Both the position numbers and the translations under genes were made by a program. The notes under the pieces were generated by a model. The model was not told where the DNA came from. It saw only the letters and a list, made by a program, of their open reading frames with translations, and ran no database searches. Positions 1 to 8,073 of a stretch of DNA of 64,000 bases are shown piece by piece (the stretch's first letter is position 1; the number at the start of each line of letters is the position of its first letter). The DNA comes from Streptomyces sp. DvalAA-43 (lineage in GTDB: Bacteria > Actinomycetota > Actinomycetes > Streptomycetales > Streptomycetaceae): assembly GCF_900091725.1 (NCBI RefSeq), contig NZ_FMBW01000040.1:248001-312000 (forward strand), written 5' to 3'.

Positions 1-156
1 TGATGCGCGTTGATGATTGCATAGAGCGCTTTTAGCGCAACACCGAGCACTTGACCATGGACAAAACGGAACCGGCCCTGAACTTCGTCGAGAAGTCCAA
101 GGCCGGCTCCTGGGGAACACCCGGTGGGAATCAGCGGGTTGTCACCCCCTGCTGCG
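1..156. other. Spacer downstream of mshC
   Basis: No confident gene lies here. The first 60 bases are less GC-rich than the rest, and GCGCT-TTT-AGCGC forms a small hairpin at 26-38. From a TTG at 51 or an ATG at 57 a plus-strand frame with Streptomyces-like third positions begins (MDKTEPALNFVEKSKAG). It then simply runs on antisense through mshC, so I do not call it a gene. The promoter-like composition could serve a transcript reading toward mshC. Confidence 0.3.
132..154 (-). terminator. Possible mshC terminator hairpin
   Basis: CAGC-GGG (132-138) pairs with CCC-(T)-GCTG (147-154), leaving one bulged base and an 8-base loop. It begins just past the mshC stop codon on the minus strand. There is no T-run, as is usual in Streptomyces. 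Confidence 0.4.
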
Positions 157-1386
157 CTACAGGGCGACTCCCAGCAACGCGTCGACGGTGCGCGAGACGA
201 GGCCGGGTGCGCCCTCGTCCGTACCGCCCTCCGCGTTCTGGCGCTCGGCCCAGCGGTCCACGGCGGCCAGTGCGGCCGGTGCGTCCAGATCGTCGGCGAG
301 GGCCTCGCGGACCTCCTCGACCAGGGCCTCGGCGGGCAGCCCGTCGGGCCGGGAGACGGCGGACCGCCACCGTGCGAGCCGCTCCACCGCGTCGGCGAGC
401 ACCTGGTCCGTCCACTCCCAGTCGGCCCGGTAGTGGTGCGAGAGCAGGGCCAGCCGGATCGCCGCCGGGTCCACGCCGTCGCGGCGCAGCGTCGAGACGA
501 AGACCAGGTTGCCCCGGGACTTCGACATCTTCTCGCCGTCCAGGCCGACCATTCCGGCGTGCACATAGGCCTGGGCGAAGGGGTGCTCGCCGGTCAGCAC
601 CTGGGCGTGCGAGGCGCCCATCTCATGGTGCGGGAAGGCGAGATCGGACCCGCCTCCCTGGACGTCGAAGCCCATGCCCAGGTGGTCCAGGGCGATGGCG
701 ACGCACTCGATGTGCCAGCCGGGGCGGCCGGGGCCCAGCGAGCCCCCGTCCCAGCTCGGCTCGCCCTCGCGGGCGGCCATCCAGAGCATCGGGTCGAGGG
801 GGTTCTTCTTGCCGGGGCGTTCCGGGTCGCCGCCGCGCTCGGCGGAGAGCAGCCGCATCGCCTCGGCGTCGAGGTGGGAGACCCCGCCGAAGTGCGGGTC
901 GGTCTCGACGGAGAAGTAGACGTCGCCGTCGAGCTCGTAGGCGGCGCCCGCGTCGCGGAGCCGTTCCACGAGCGGGACGATGCCGGGTATCGCCTCCACG
1001 GCACCGATGTAGTGCTTCGGCGGAAGCATGCGCAGGGCAGTCATGTCCTCGCGGAACAGGGCCGTCTCGCGCTCGGCGAGCTCGGTCCAGTCCTGACCGT
1101 CGCGAACGGCCCGCTCCAGGAGCGGGTCGTCCACGTCGGTCACGTTCTGGACATAGTGAACCTGCCGCTTGGTGTCGAGCCACACGCGCTGAACGAGGTC
1201 GAACGCGTTGTAGGTCGCCGCATGACCCATGTGGGTCGCGTCGTACGGCGTGATGCCGCAGACATAGATGCGGGCGACGGGACCGGGGTCAAGGGTGATC
1301 CGTCCGCCGGTCGCGGTGTCGTGGATCCGAAGGTCGCGGCCCTTGCCAGGCAGGGCGGGGACCTCAGAAGCGGGCCAGGCATGCAT
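157..1386 (-). CDS. mshC: Cysteine:GlcN-Ins ligase MshC
   Basis: 409 residues, the usual length of MshC. This ATP-dependent ligase joins cysteine to glucosaminyl-inositol (GlcN-Ins) in mycothiol synthesis. The fold is that of cysteinyl-tRNA synthetase without the anticodon-binding part: C43 is the first zinc ligand in [19 protein letters not shown] at 52-55 is the HIGH signature, and KMSKS lies at 286-290. The ATG at 1386 ([12 protein letters not shown]) is chosen because it gives the family length; the open frame extends further upstream without such support. It is the last gene of a minus-strand run with three conserved genes of unknown function. The 154-base leader contains four CCGGAT hexamers. 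Confidence 0.95.
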   Translation of the reverse strand: MHAWPASEVPALPGKGRDLRIHDTATGGRITLDPGPVARIYVCGITPYDATHMGHAATYNAFDLVQRVWLDTKRQVHYVQNVTDVDDPLLERAVRDGQDWTELAERETALFREDMTALRMLPPKHYIGAVEAIPGIVPLVERLRDAGAAYELDGDVYFSVETDPHFGGVSHLDAEAMRLLSAERGGDPERPGKKNPLDPMLWMAAREGEPSWDGGSLGPGRPGWHIECVAIALDHLGMGFDVQGGGSDLAFPHHEMGASHAQVLTGEHPFAQAYVHAGMVGLDGEKMSKSRGNLVFVSTLRRDGVDPAAIRLALLSHHYRADWEWTDQVLADAVERLARWRSAVSRPDGLPAEALVEEVREALADDLDAPAALAAVDRWAERQNAEGGTDEGAPGLVSRTVDALLGVAL

Positions 1387-1399
1387 GCCACGAGCGTAA

Positions 1400-1436
1400 C
1401 CGGATGCATGTTCCGGATACGAACCGGATGCCGGAT
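1400..1436. repeat. Four CCGGAT hexamers in the mshC leader
   Basis: CCGGAT occurs at 1400, 1413, 1424 and 1431 on the plus strand, immediately upstream of the mshC start codon. Four copies within 37 bases may be a protein-binding array or leader structure. No matching regulator is known to me. Confidence 0.4.
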
Positions 1437-1540
1437 CTTGGCCGAAGAGGCGGTCTTGCGCCGCGTGGCCCCGTCTGCTGGGGTGCGGTCCCGGAGCCCC
1501 GGCCCGCATCCCCTCGGGCACCGCGTATCCCCTGCTCCGC

Positions 1541-2404
1541 TCAGACCGGCGGCCAGGGGATCGAGGGCCATTCCCCGCTCGGCTCCGGGTGCCGGCCCGT
1601 CGTCCGCAGCCCCGCGACCCGGCCCCGCAACGCCTCGATCTCGACCTCCGTGATCAGCTCGCCCAGCCGGGTGACGAGCGGGGTTCCCGGCGCGAGTTCC
1701 GCCTCCAGCCGTTCGACGACCTCGGCGGCCTCGGCCGTCAGCGGCTCCCCCGCCCACCCCCACAGCAGCGTGCGCAGCTTGTCGTCCGCGTTGAAGGTCA
1801 CACCGTGGTCGATGCCGTAGAGCCGGCCGCCGGGTGCGGGCAGCAGATGGCCGCCCTTGCGGTCCCCGTTGTTGATCACGGCGTCAAGGACGGCCAGCCG
1901 CCGCAGCCGCGCGTCGTCCGCGTGGACCAGCAGGGCGGTTCGCCCCTCGCCGACCTCGGCTCGGGCGACGGCCTTCCAGCCCTCCCCGGGCTCCTCGTCC
2001 TCGACGAGCGCGAGGAGCGGGGGCTCGCCCTCCCCGCCCGTCTCATCGGCCTCGTCGTCCTCGGGGGCCGCGTCTATCCACAGCTGGCACATGCCCTCGC
2101 CGTACGGGCCGTCGCGCAGCACGGTGGGCGGCACGAGGCCCCATCCGGTCGCCTCGGAGATCTCGTACGCGGCCACCTCGCGCCGGGCGAGGTTGCCGTC
2201 CGGGAAGTCCCACAGGGGCTGTTCGCCGGCCACCGGCTTGTAGACGCAGGCCGCCTCCTCGCCGTCGCGGGCGACGGTGCAGTACAGCACCGCGTTGGAC
2301 GCCCCGCGGATCTGTCCGAGGACGGTGAGCTCCCCCTCGGTCAGCAGGGCGACCAGGTCGGTGCCGGTCAGGCTCCGCGACGGTATCCGTTCTGGCGCGG
2401 GCAT
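1541..2404 (-). CDS. SCO1664-family PI3/4-kinase-like protein
   Basis: 287 residues, a family conserved in Actinobacteria next to mshC, with distant similarity to phosphatidylinositol 3-/4-kinases. Kinase-like elements are visible and intact: K56 in VYKP as candidate ATP-binding lysine, E76 in [11 protein letters not shown], a catalytic-loop-like [14 protein letters not shown] (D174, N178, D181), and a metal-binding GIDHG (D199) in the DFG position. The substrate is unknown. The ATG at 2404 ([10 protein letters not shown]) is preferred; it overlaps the DUF3090 gene by 37 bases, which suggests translational coupling. Known: conserved neighbourhood. Inferred: active small-molecule or lipid kinase. 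Confidence 0.85.
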   Translation of the reverse strand: MPAPERIPSRSLTGTDLVALLTEGELTVLGQIRGASNAVLYCTVARDGEEAACVYKPVAGEQPLWDFPDGNLARREVAAYEISEATGWGLVPPTVLRDGPYGEGMCQLWIDAAPEDDEADETGGEGEPPLLALVEDEEPGEGWKAVARAEVGEGRTALLVHADDARLRRLAVLDAVINNGDRKGGHLLPAPGGRLYGIDHGVTFNADDKLRTLLWGWAGEPLTAEAAEVVERLEAELAPGTPLVTRLGELITEVEIEALRGRVAGLRTTGRHPEPSGEWPSIPWPPV

Positions 2405-2958
2405 ACGTGTCCTTCCGGATCGAGCGGCAGGCTGCACAGCGGGCACGGCGGGCGTCCGGCGTTCACGACGTCCAGGGCGCGCTTGGCGAAGGCCCGCGCC
2501 TGTGCGCCGCTGAGGCGGACCCGGAGCATCGGCGGACCGTTCTCCTCGTCCTGGAGCAGCCGCTCCTCGGCCTCGGCGAGATCCTCGTCGGAGTCCACGT
2601 CCAGCTCGACCAGCGCCTGCGCCTCGACGATCATGCGCTGGTCCTCGCCGTCCCAGGCGAGCGCCATCGTGCCGACGCGGAACTCCTCCTCGACGGGGAC
2701 GTCCAGGGGGGCGGAGTCGGTGACGTCCATCGGCGCCACGGCGGGCACCGGGGAGTTTCCGCCGGTCCGCCGCACCACCTCGTCGAGCAGTTCGTCGATC
2801 CGCTCGGCGAGTGCGGCGACCTGGGTCTTCTCCAGGGCCACGCTGGTGACACGTCCGCCTGAGGATGCCTGCAGGAAGAACGTACGGCGTCCAGGCAACC
2901 CGACCGTACCGGCCACGAAACGGTCCGGGGGGTCGTAGAGGAACACCTGACGGGACAC
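2368..2958 (-). CDS. DUF3090 family protein
   Basis: 196 residues of unknown biochemical function, the middle member of the actinobacterial trio flanking mshC. The C-terminus carries C172, C175, H184 and C186 ([15 protein letters not shown]), which looks like a zinc knuckle. The N-terminal part starts SRQVFLYDPPDRFVAGTVG and contains a beta-rich segment. It lies 106 bases after the phosphomutase gene and overlaps the kinase-like gene, so the three are probably cotranscribed. I would not assign a reaction; an adaptor or substrate-binding role within the trio is an inference. Confidence 0.9.
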   Translation of the reverse strand: MSRQVFLYDPPDRFVAGTVGLPGRRTFFLQASSGGRVTSVALEKTQVAALAERIDELLDEVVRRTGGNSPVPAVAPMDVTDSAPLDVPVEEEFRVGTMALAWDGEDQRMIVEAQALVELDVDSDEDLAEAEERLLQDEENGPPMLRVRLSGAQARAFAKRALDVVNAGRPPCPLCSLPLDPEGHVCPRQNGYRRGA

Positions 2959-3064
2959 GTCCTGTCTCCCTTGAGATCGACGGTGGATGAGGGGGCGGCC
3001 CGGACCGCGGGAGTTCTCCCGGGGCAGGGCGCCTACGGAGCGTCCACCCTACTGCGCGAAGCGA

Positions 3065-3781
3065 TCACGGCGCCCCAGCGCCGCCCCCGACAGCCGCGTC
3101 CGCGTCCGCCGCCGGGCGCGCGCCCGGTTCCGCCGCGCCGGGGTGCTCGCGCGGTGCCAGCGCCGCGAGGTCCCCGGTGTCGCCGAGCCGCAGCAGGAAG
3201 GGCCGCAGCCGGGTGTAGCGGATCGCGGTGACCGAGCAGGGATCGGCGTGGATCCGCTGGAAGAGGTCGAGATGCATGCCGAGCGCGTCGGCGACGAGGG
3301 CCTTGATGATGTCGCCGTGCGAGCACATCACGTACACGGCGTCCTCGCCGTGCCCGGCCTCGACGCGGGCGTTCCAGTCCCGTACCGCGTCGACCGCGCG
3401 GGCCTGCATGCCGCGCATCGACTCACCGCCGGGAAACGCCGCGGCCGACGGATGCTGCTGCACGACGCCCATCAGCGGTTCGTCGGCGAGCTCGGCGAGC
3501 TTGCGCCCCGACCAGTCGCCGTAGTCGCACTCGCTGATCCGCTCCTCGGTGTGCAGTCCGAGACCGGGCCGGGCGGCGAGCAGCGGCCGCAGGGTCTCCC
3601 GGCAGCGCTGCAGCGGGCTGCTGACGGCGGCGGCCAGAGGCAGTCCGGCGAGCCGTCCGGGCAGGGCCGCGGCCTGTGCGGCACCGCGCTCGTCGAGCGC
3701 GACACCGGGGGTGCGGCCCGCGAGCACCCCGGCCGTGTTGGCGGTGGAGCGTCCATGGCGTACGAGGATCAGGGTGGGCAT
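3065..3781 (-). CDS. MSMEG_4193-family histidine phosphatase/phosphomutase
   Basis: 238 residues of the phosphoglycerate-mutase-like histidine phosphatase superfamily. The phosphate pocket is complete: RHG at 8-10 with H9 as phospho-acceptor, R59 in LQRCRET, E85 region (SECDYGDWSG) and H155 in CSHGD. The tail from about residue 210 is a low-complexity Ala/Gly/Pro stretch. The start at 3781 (MPTLILVRHGRS) places the catalytic His at the usual distance. It heads the minus-strand run that ends in mshC, which makes it a candidate for the unassigned phosphatase step of mycothiol synthesis (inference). Confidence 0.9.
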   Translation of the reverse strand: MPTLILVRHGRSTANTAGVLAGRTPGVALDERGAAQAAALPGRLAGLPLAAAVSSPLQRCRETLRPLLAARPGLGLHTEERISECDYGDWSGRKLAELADEPLMGVVQQHPSAAAFPGGESMRGMQARAVDAVRDWNARVEAGHGEDAVYVMCSHGDIIKALVADALGMHLDLFQRIHADPCSVTAIRYTRLRPFLLRLGDTGDLAALAPREHPGAAEPGARPAADADAAVGGGAGAP

Positions 3782-3840
3782 ACGGGCCAGCGTAGGCCGC
3801 CGTCGGCGGTGAGGTGCGCCGGGGAGCGCGGCAGGGAAGA

Positions 3841-4836
3841 ATGCGCGCCGTGATTGTGGACTGTGCCATCTACCGCGACGGGCGCCGCACCGAGGGCCCC
3901 GCCGACTTCTCCGATGCCCTCGATGAGGCACGGGCCACCGGGGACGCGTTCCTCTGGATCGGGCTGCACGAGCCGACGGAGAAGGAGTTCGCACTCGTCA
4001 GCAGCGAGTTCGGGCTGCATCCGCTGGCGGTGGAGGACGCGCTGAGCGCGCACCAGCGCCCCAAGCTGGAGGTGTACGACGACTCGCTCTTCGCCGTCAT
4101 CAAACCGGTGGTGTACGAGCAGACGAGCGACACGGTCACCACCGACGAGCTGATGGCCTTCATAGGCGATTCGTTCGTCGTGACCGTCCGGCACGGGGAG
4201 GGCGCTCCGCTCGCCGCGGTACGCCGCCGGCTGGAGGCCGAGCCGGAGGTACTGAAGCACGGGCCGACCGCTGTGCTGTACGCGATCAGCGACGCGGTCG
4301 TCGACCACTACATCGAGGTCGCGGGCGAGCTCCAGGTCGACCTGGAGGAGCTGGAGGCCGAGGTGTTCGCGCCGACCGGTGTCGGCGACACCAAGAGCAC
4401 CGCGGCCCGCATCTACACCTTCAAGCGGCAGATCCTGGAGTTCCGTCGGGCCACCGGGCCGCTGAGCGCCCCCATGGCCCGGCTGGCGGGTGCGGACGTG
4501 CCGTTCGTCCATGAACACTCGCAGCCGTTCTTCCGTGACGTCGGTGACCATCTGACGCGCGCCAACGAGTACGTGGAGGGGCTGGACCGGCTGCTCTCCG
4601 ACATCCTCTCGGCCCATCTGGCCCAGGTGGGGGTGCGGCAGAACGACGACATGCGCAAGATCTCGGCCTGGGCGGCGATGGCCGCCGTGCCGACGATGGT
4701 GGCGGGCATCTACGGGATGAACTTCGACCACATGCCGGAGCTCCGCTGGGTGTGGGCCTATCCGGCGGTGATCGCGCTGATGGCGGTGGTGGTCTTCGCG
4801 CTGTACCGGCAGTTCAAGCGCCGCGGCTGGCTCTGA
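3841..4836 (+). CDS. corA: CorA-family magnesium/cobalt transporter
   Basis: 331 residues. The GMN signature is at 292-294 (YGMNFDHMPEL) between two C-terminal membrane helices (about 273-291 and 303-322). The long N-terminal part is the cytoplasmic alpha/beta funnel that gates the pentameric channel. The ATG at 3841 has a close AGGGAA ribosome site and is preferred over an in-frame start 27 bases upstream. It is divergent from the phosphatase gene with 59 bases between them, and convergent with the next gene 25 bases away. Role: Mg2+ uptake at the plasma membrane, known for the family. Confidence 0.93.
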   Translation: MRAVIVDCAIYRDGRRTEGPADFSDALDEARATGDAFLWIGLHEPTEKEFALVSSEFGLHPLAVEDALSAHQRPKLEVYDDSLFAVIKPVVYEQTSDTVTTDELMAFIGDSFVVTVRHGEGAPLAAVRRRLEAEPEVLKHGPTAVLYAISDAVVDHYIEVAGELQVDLEELEAEVFAPTGVGDTKSTAARIYTFKRQILEFRRATGPLSAPMARLAGADVPFVHEHSQPFFRDVGDHLTRANEYVEGLDRLLSDILSAHLAQVGVRQNDDMRKISAWAAMAAVPTMVAGIYGMNFDHMPELRWVWAYPAVIALMAVVVFALYRQFKRRGWL

Positions 4837-4861
4837 GGGGCGGGCCGTCGCCCGGCCCGGC

Positions 4862-5650
4862 TCAGGCGATCCCGGGCTCCGGCGCCGCGGGGCCGCCCAG
4901 CGCGTCGCGCCGTGCGGGCGGCACCAGGCTCACCATGCGCCGCCACCCGACGAGCCGTTCGTACGCGTGGACACCGCGGATCCCGGCGGCCAGCACCGCC
5001 GATCGGGCCCGGGACCAGCCCAGGATGCGGCCCATGTGGTCCATCACGGCGAGGCTGACGTCGCGGTACACCCGGATCTCGGCGAGCGCGCACTCGCGCA
5101 GGATGTGCTGGATGGTGCGGCCGTGCCCGGCACGGGCGAAGCGGAGCAGCTCCTCGTGGCAGTACGCCAGGTGGTTGTCCTCGTCGTTCGAGATCATGGT
5201 GACGGCGCGGCCGAGGTCGGGGTGGTCGGCGAAGTACCTGCACAGCAGGGCCATCTGCTCGGAGGCGCGCTGCTCGGTGACCCGGCTGTGGGCGAGGTAG
5301 GTGATGATGTCGCGCTCGGAGAGCCGTTCCTCGCCCCGCAACTGCTCATGGGCGAGGCCGATGCCGTACTTCTCCAGCAGCATCGTGTAGTCGGTCTCGT
5401 ACGGAACCGCCGCGGGCTGGAGGCCACGCTTGCGCAGCAGTGCGTTGAAGATCCTGCCGTGCTTGTCCTCGTCGGCGCCGTGCCGTGCGATCTTGGGCGC
5501 CAGGGCGCGCTGGCTCTCGGGCACCAGGGCCGCGATACGGCCGTTCTCCCAGCCGCCCTGGGCCTCTCCGCCGGCCGCGATGGAACAGAACAGCCGGAAG
5601 GACTCGTCGTCGTCGAGAATCTCCTGGAACAGGTTCCTTGCCGAGAGCAT
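4862..5650 (-). CDS. Ferritin-like di-iron domain protein
   Basis: 262 residues, mostly helical. Repeated acidic/His motifs typical of ferritin-like or rubrerythrin-like di-iron bundles are visible: DEDKHGR, TEQRASEQ and NDEDNHLAYCHEE. A specific substrate is not evident. The ATG at 5650 (MLSARNLFQE) has GGAGG eight bases upstream; a GTG at 5659 overlaps that site and is less likely. It could bind iron or oxidise a small molecule. The C-terminal 60 residues are less conserved-looking and Pro/Ala-rich. Transcribed alone; a strong hairpin separates it from the upstream oxidoreductase gene. Confidence 0.8.
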   Translation of the reverse strand: MLSARNLFQEILDDDESFRLFCSIAAGGEAQGGWENGRIAALVPESQRALAPKIARHGADEDKHGRIFNALLRKRGLQPAAVPYETDYTMLLEKYGIGLAHEQLRGEERLSERDIITYLAHSRVTEQRASEQMALLCRYFADHPDLGRAVTMISNDEDNHLAYCHEELLRFARAGHGRTIQHILRECALAEIRVYRDVSLAVMDHMGRILGWSRARSAVLAAGIRGVHAYERLVGWRRMVSLVPPARRDALGGPAAPEPGIA

Positions 5651-5860
5651 CACTGCCACCTCCGTGCCGCGTCCGACGAGCGACAGTCAAGTGCGGCACA
5701 CCCACCCGGGCAACAGGAACGAGCCCCGGCTACGCCGCATGGGGCACCCGCGTTCCCGTCCGTCCGGGGCACATCCACCGGCCCGTGCGCGCCGCGGCCG
5801 TACGCGCGTCGGCCCGCGTGGCGGCCGTGGCGGGGGCTCGGGGCCTCCCCGCCACGGTCG

Positions 5861-5890
5861 CTGTCCCGGGCTCTCGGGAGCCCTGGACAG
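5861..5890 (-). terminator. Terminator after F420-type oxidoreductase
   Basis: CTGTCC (5861-5866) pairs with GGACAG (5885-5890), then a single C/T mismatch, then GGGCTC pairs with GAGCCC around a TCGG loop. It sits 10 bases beyond the stop of the minus-strand gene at 5900-6949. Confidence 0.75.
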
Positions 5891-5899
5891 CGCTCCCTT

Positions 5900-6949
5900 C
5901 TAGGCGAGCCCGGAACGCTCCAGCGCGTCCGTGCCGGCCCGCAGGGCCGTGAGCCGCTCTTCGAGCGTGAACCCGGCCGGTGCGAGGGTCAGGGTCGTGA
6001 CGCCCGCGGCGGCGTAGGCCTGCATCCGCTCGGCGATCCGCTCGACCGGGCCGAGCAGCGCGGTCTGGTCGATCAGCTGGTGCGGCACCGCCGCGGCGGC
6101 GCCGTTCTTGTCCCCGGACAAGTACTTGTCCTGGATCTCGGCCGCTTCCTTCTCATAGCCCATGCGCTGCGCGAGCTGGTTGTAGAAGTTCTGCTTGCGG
6201 CTGCCCATGCCGCCCACGTACAGGGCGGTGTACGGACGGAACATGTCCGCGAGACCGTTGACGTCGTCGCCGACGGCGAGCGGCAGGGTCGGACAGACGT
6301 CGAATCCCTCCATGGTCAGCCCGGCCTTCTCACGGCCCGCCCGCAGGTACTTCATCGCGGTGTCCTCCAGGTGTTCGGCGGAGGGGAAGATCAGCAGAGC
6401 GCCGTCGGCGATCTCGCCGGTCTGCTCCAGGTTCTTCGGGCCGATCGCGGCGATGTACAGCGGGATGTGCTCGCGCTGCGGGTGGACGGTCAGCTTGATG
6501 GGCTTGCCCGGACCGTCCGGCAGCGGCAGCGTCCAGTGCTGTCCCTCGTACGAGAGCCGCTCGCGGGACATCGCCCTGCGGACGATCTCGACGTACTCCC
6601 GGGTGCGGGACAGCGGCTTGTCGAACTTGACGCCGTACCAGCCTTCGGAGACCTGAGGTCCCGACACGCCGAGGCCGAGGCGGAACCGGCCGCCGGAGAG
6701 CGAGTCGAGGGTGGCGGCGGTCATCGCCGTCATGGCGGGCTGCCGGGCCGGGATCTGCATGATCGCGGAGCCGACGTCGATGGACTCGGTCCGGGCGGCG
6801 ACCCAGGAGAGCACCGTCGGCGCGTCGGAGCCGTAGGCCTCGGCCACCCAGCAGACGTCGTAGCCGAGCTTGTCGGCCTCCTGCGCGACGGCGAGATTGT
6901 CGCCGTCCATTCCCGCGCCCCAGTAACCGAGATTGATGCCGAGCCGCAT
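5900..6949 (-). CDS. LLM class F420-dependent oxidoreductase
   Basis: 349 residues of the luciferase-like monooxygenase TIM-barrel superfamily, in the F420-using actinobacterial branch. The start MRLGINLGYWGAG, the segment SIDVGSAIMQIPARQP and the GGRFRLGLGVSGPQV motif are characteristic. These enzymes transfer hydride from reduced F420 to diverse substrates in the cytoplasm; the substrate here cannot be read from sequence. It is a single gene with its own terminator downstream. The ATG at 6949 fits the family N-terminus. Confidence 0.9.
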   Translation of the reverse strand: MRLGINLGYWGAGMDGDNLAVAQEADKLGYDVCWVAEAYGSDAPTVLSWVAARTESIDVGSAIMQIPARQPAMTAMTAATLDSLSGGRFRLGLGVSGPQVSEGWYGVKFDKPLSRTREYVEIVRRAMSRERLSYEGQHWTLPLPDGPGKPIKLTVHPQREHIPLYIAAIGPKNLEQTGEIADGALLIFPSAEHLEDTAMKYLRAGREKAGLTMEGFDVCPTLPLAVGDDVNGLADMFRPYTALYVGGMGSRKQNFYNQLAQRMGYEKEAAEIQDKYLSGDKNGAAAAVPHQLIDQTALLGPVERIAERMQAYAAAGVTTLTLAPAGFTLEERLTALRAGTDALERSGLA

Positions 6950-7089
6950 AGCCGCTCCCCTTACCGATCAGTAACGTCCCTGGCTCCCGGACTCTAGCGC
7001 GCGGCGACGGGATCCGGCAGGGGCGACTTGACGCCGGGTTGTCCACAGGCTTCCGCCGGGTGGGGTTCTGGCCAGTAATCTCAGCCCCC

Positions 7090-8073
7090 ATGGAGCAGAG
7101 GCATCTCGGCCGCACCGGCCTTCGAGTGTCCCGGATCGGGCTCGGCACCCTCACCTGGGGCCGGGACACCGATGAGCACGACGCTGCCGAACAGCTGAAA
7201 GCCTTCTGGGAGGCGGGCGGCACGCTGGTCGACACCGCCGATGTGTACGGCGGCGGGGAAGCCGAATACCTGCTGGGGCAGCTCATCGACGGCCTGGTGC
7301 CGCGGCAGGATCTGGTCATCGCGACGAAGGCCGGCAGCGTGGCCGACCCGTATCGCCGGTTCGACGGTTCGCGCGGACATCTGCTGGCCGCGCTGGACGC
7401 CTCCCTGGAACGGCTCGGCACGGATCACGTGGATCTGTGGCAGATCCACGCCTTCGACCCGGTGACTCCGCTGGACGAGACCCTTCAGGCGCTGGATCTG
7501 GCGGTGTCCAGCGGGCGCGCCCGGTACGCGGGGGTGTCGAACTTCTGCGGCTGGCAGCTGGCCAAGGCGGCGACCTGGCAGCTCGCCTCGCCCGGGGTGC
7601 GCACCCGGCTGGCGAGCACCCAGATGGAGTATTCGCTGTTGCAGCGGGGCGTGGAACGCGAGGTGCTGCCCGCCGCCCTCGATCTCGGCATCGGGCTGCT
7701 GCCCTCCTCGCCGCTGGGCCGTGGAGTCCTCACCGGGAAGTACCGCTCGGGCACTCCGGCGGACTCGCGCGGCGCCTCGGACCTGCTGGCTCCGTTCGTG
7801 GAGCCGTATCTCGACGAGCCCGCGAGCCGCGTGGTGGACGCGGTGGCGACGGCGGCGGACGGTCTGGCCACGACGCCGCTCCAGGTGGCGCTCGCCTGGG
7901 TGCGGGACCGGCCCGGGGTGGTGGCCCCGATCGTCGGCGCGCGCAACGCGCACCAGCTCGCGGAGGCGTTGTCAGTGGAGGCGCTTAGTCTTCCTGACGA
8001 GATCTGCCAGGCGCTCGACGACGTGTCGGCGCCCGTGCACCGCTATCCCGACCAGGACTGGAGCACGCTGTGA
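7090..8073 (+). CDS. Aldo/keto reductase
   Basis: 327 residues, a (beta/alpha)8 NADPH-dependent carbonyl reductase. The catalytic tetrad is visible: D in VDTADVYGG, Y in the same motif, K in VIATKAG and H in LWQIHAFD. The ATG at 7090 (MEQRHLGRTGLRVSRIG) matches the family start; the open frame before it has no support. The next gene begins inside its stop codon (GTGA), so the two are translationally coupled. Substrate unknown. Confidence 0.92.
   Translation: MEQRHLGRTGLRVSRIGLGTLTWGRDTDEHDAAEQLKAFWEAGGTLVDTADVYGGGEAEYLLGQLIDGLVPRQDLVIATKAGSVADPYRRFDGSRGHLLAALDASLERLGTDHVDLWQIHAFDPVTPLDETLQALDLAVSSGRARYAGVSNFCGWQLAKAATWQLASPGVRTRLASTQMEYSLLQRGVEREVLPAALDLGIGLLPSSPLGRGVLTGKYRSGTPADSRGASDLLAPFVEPYLDEPASRVVDAVATAADGLATTPLQVALAWVRDRPGVVAPIVGARNAHQLAEALSVEALSLPDEICQALDDVSAPVHRYPDQDWSTL

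Noticed and set aside
1387..1540. SigR-type promoter for mshC
   Set aside because: I looked for a GGAAT-N18-GTT arrangement in the leaders of mshC and mscR and found no convincing match.
4967..6997. 676-codon plus-strand open frame
   Set aside because: It spans two minus-strand genes and a hairpin terminator. Composition is that of an antisense frame.
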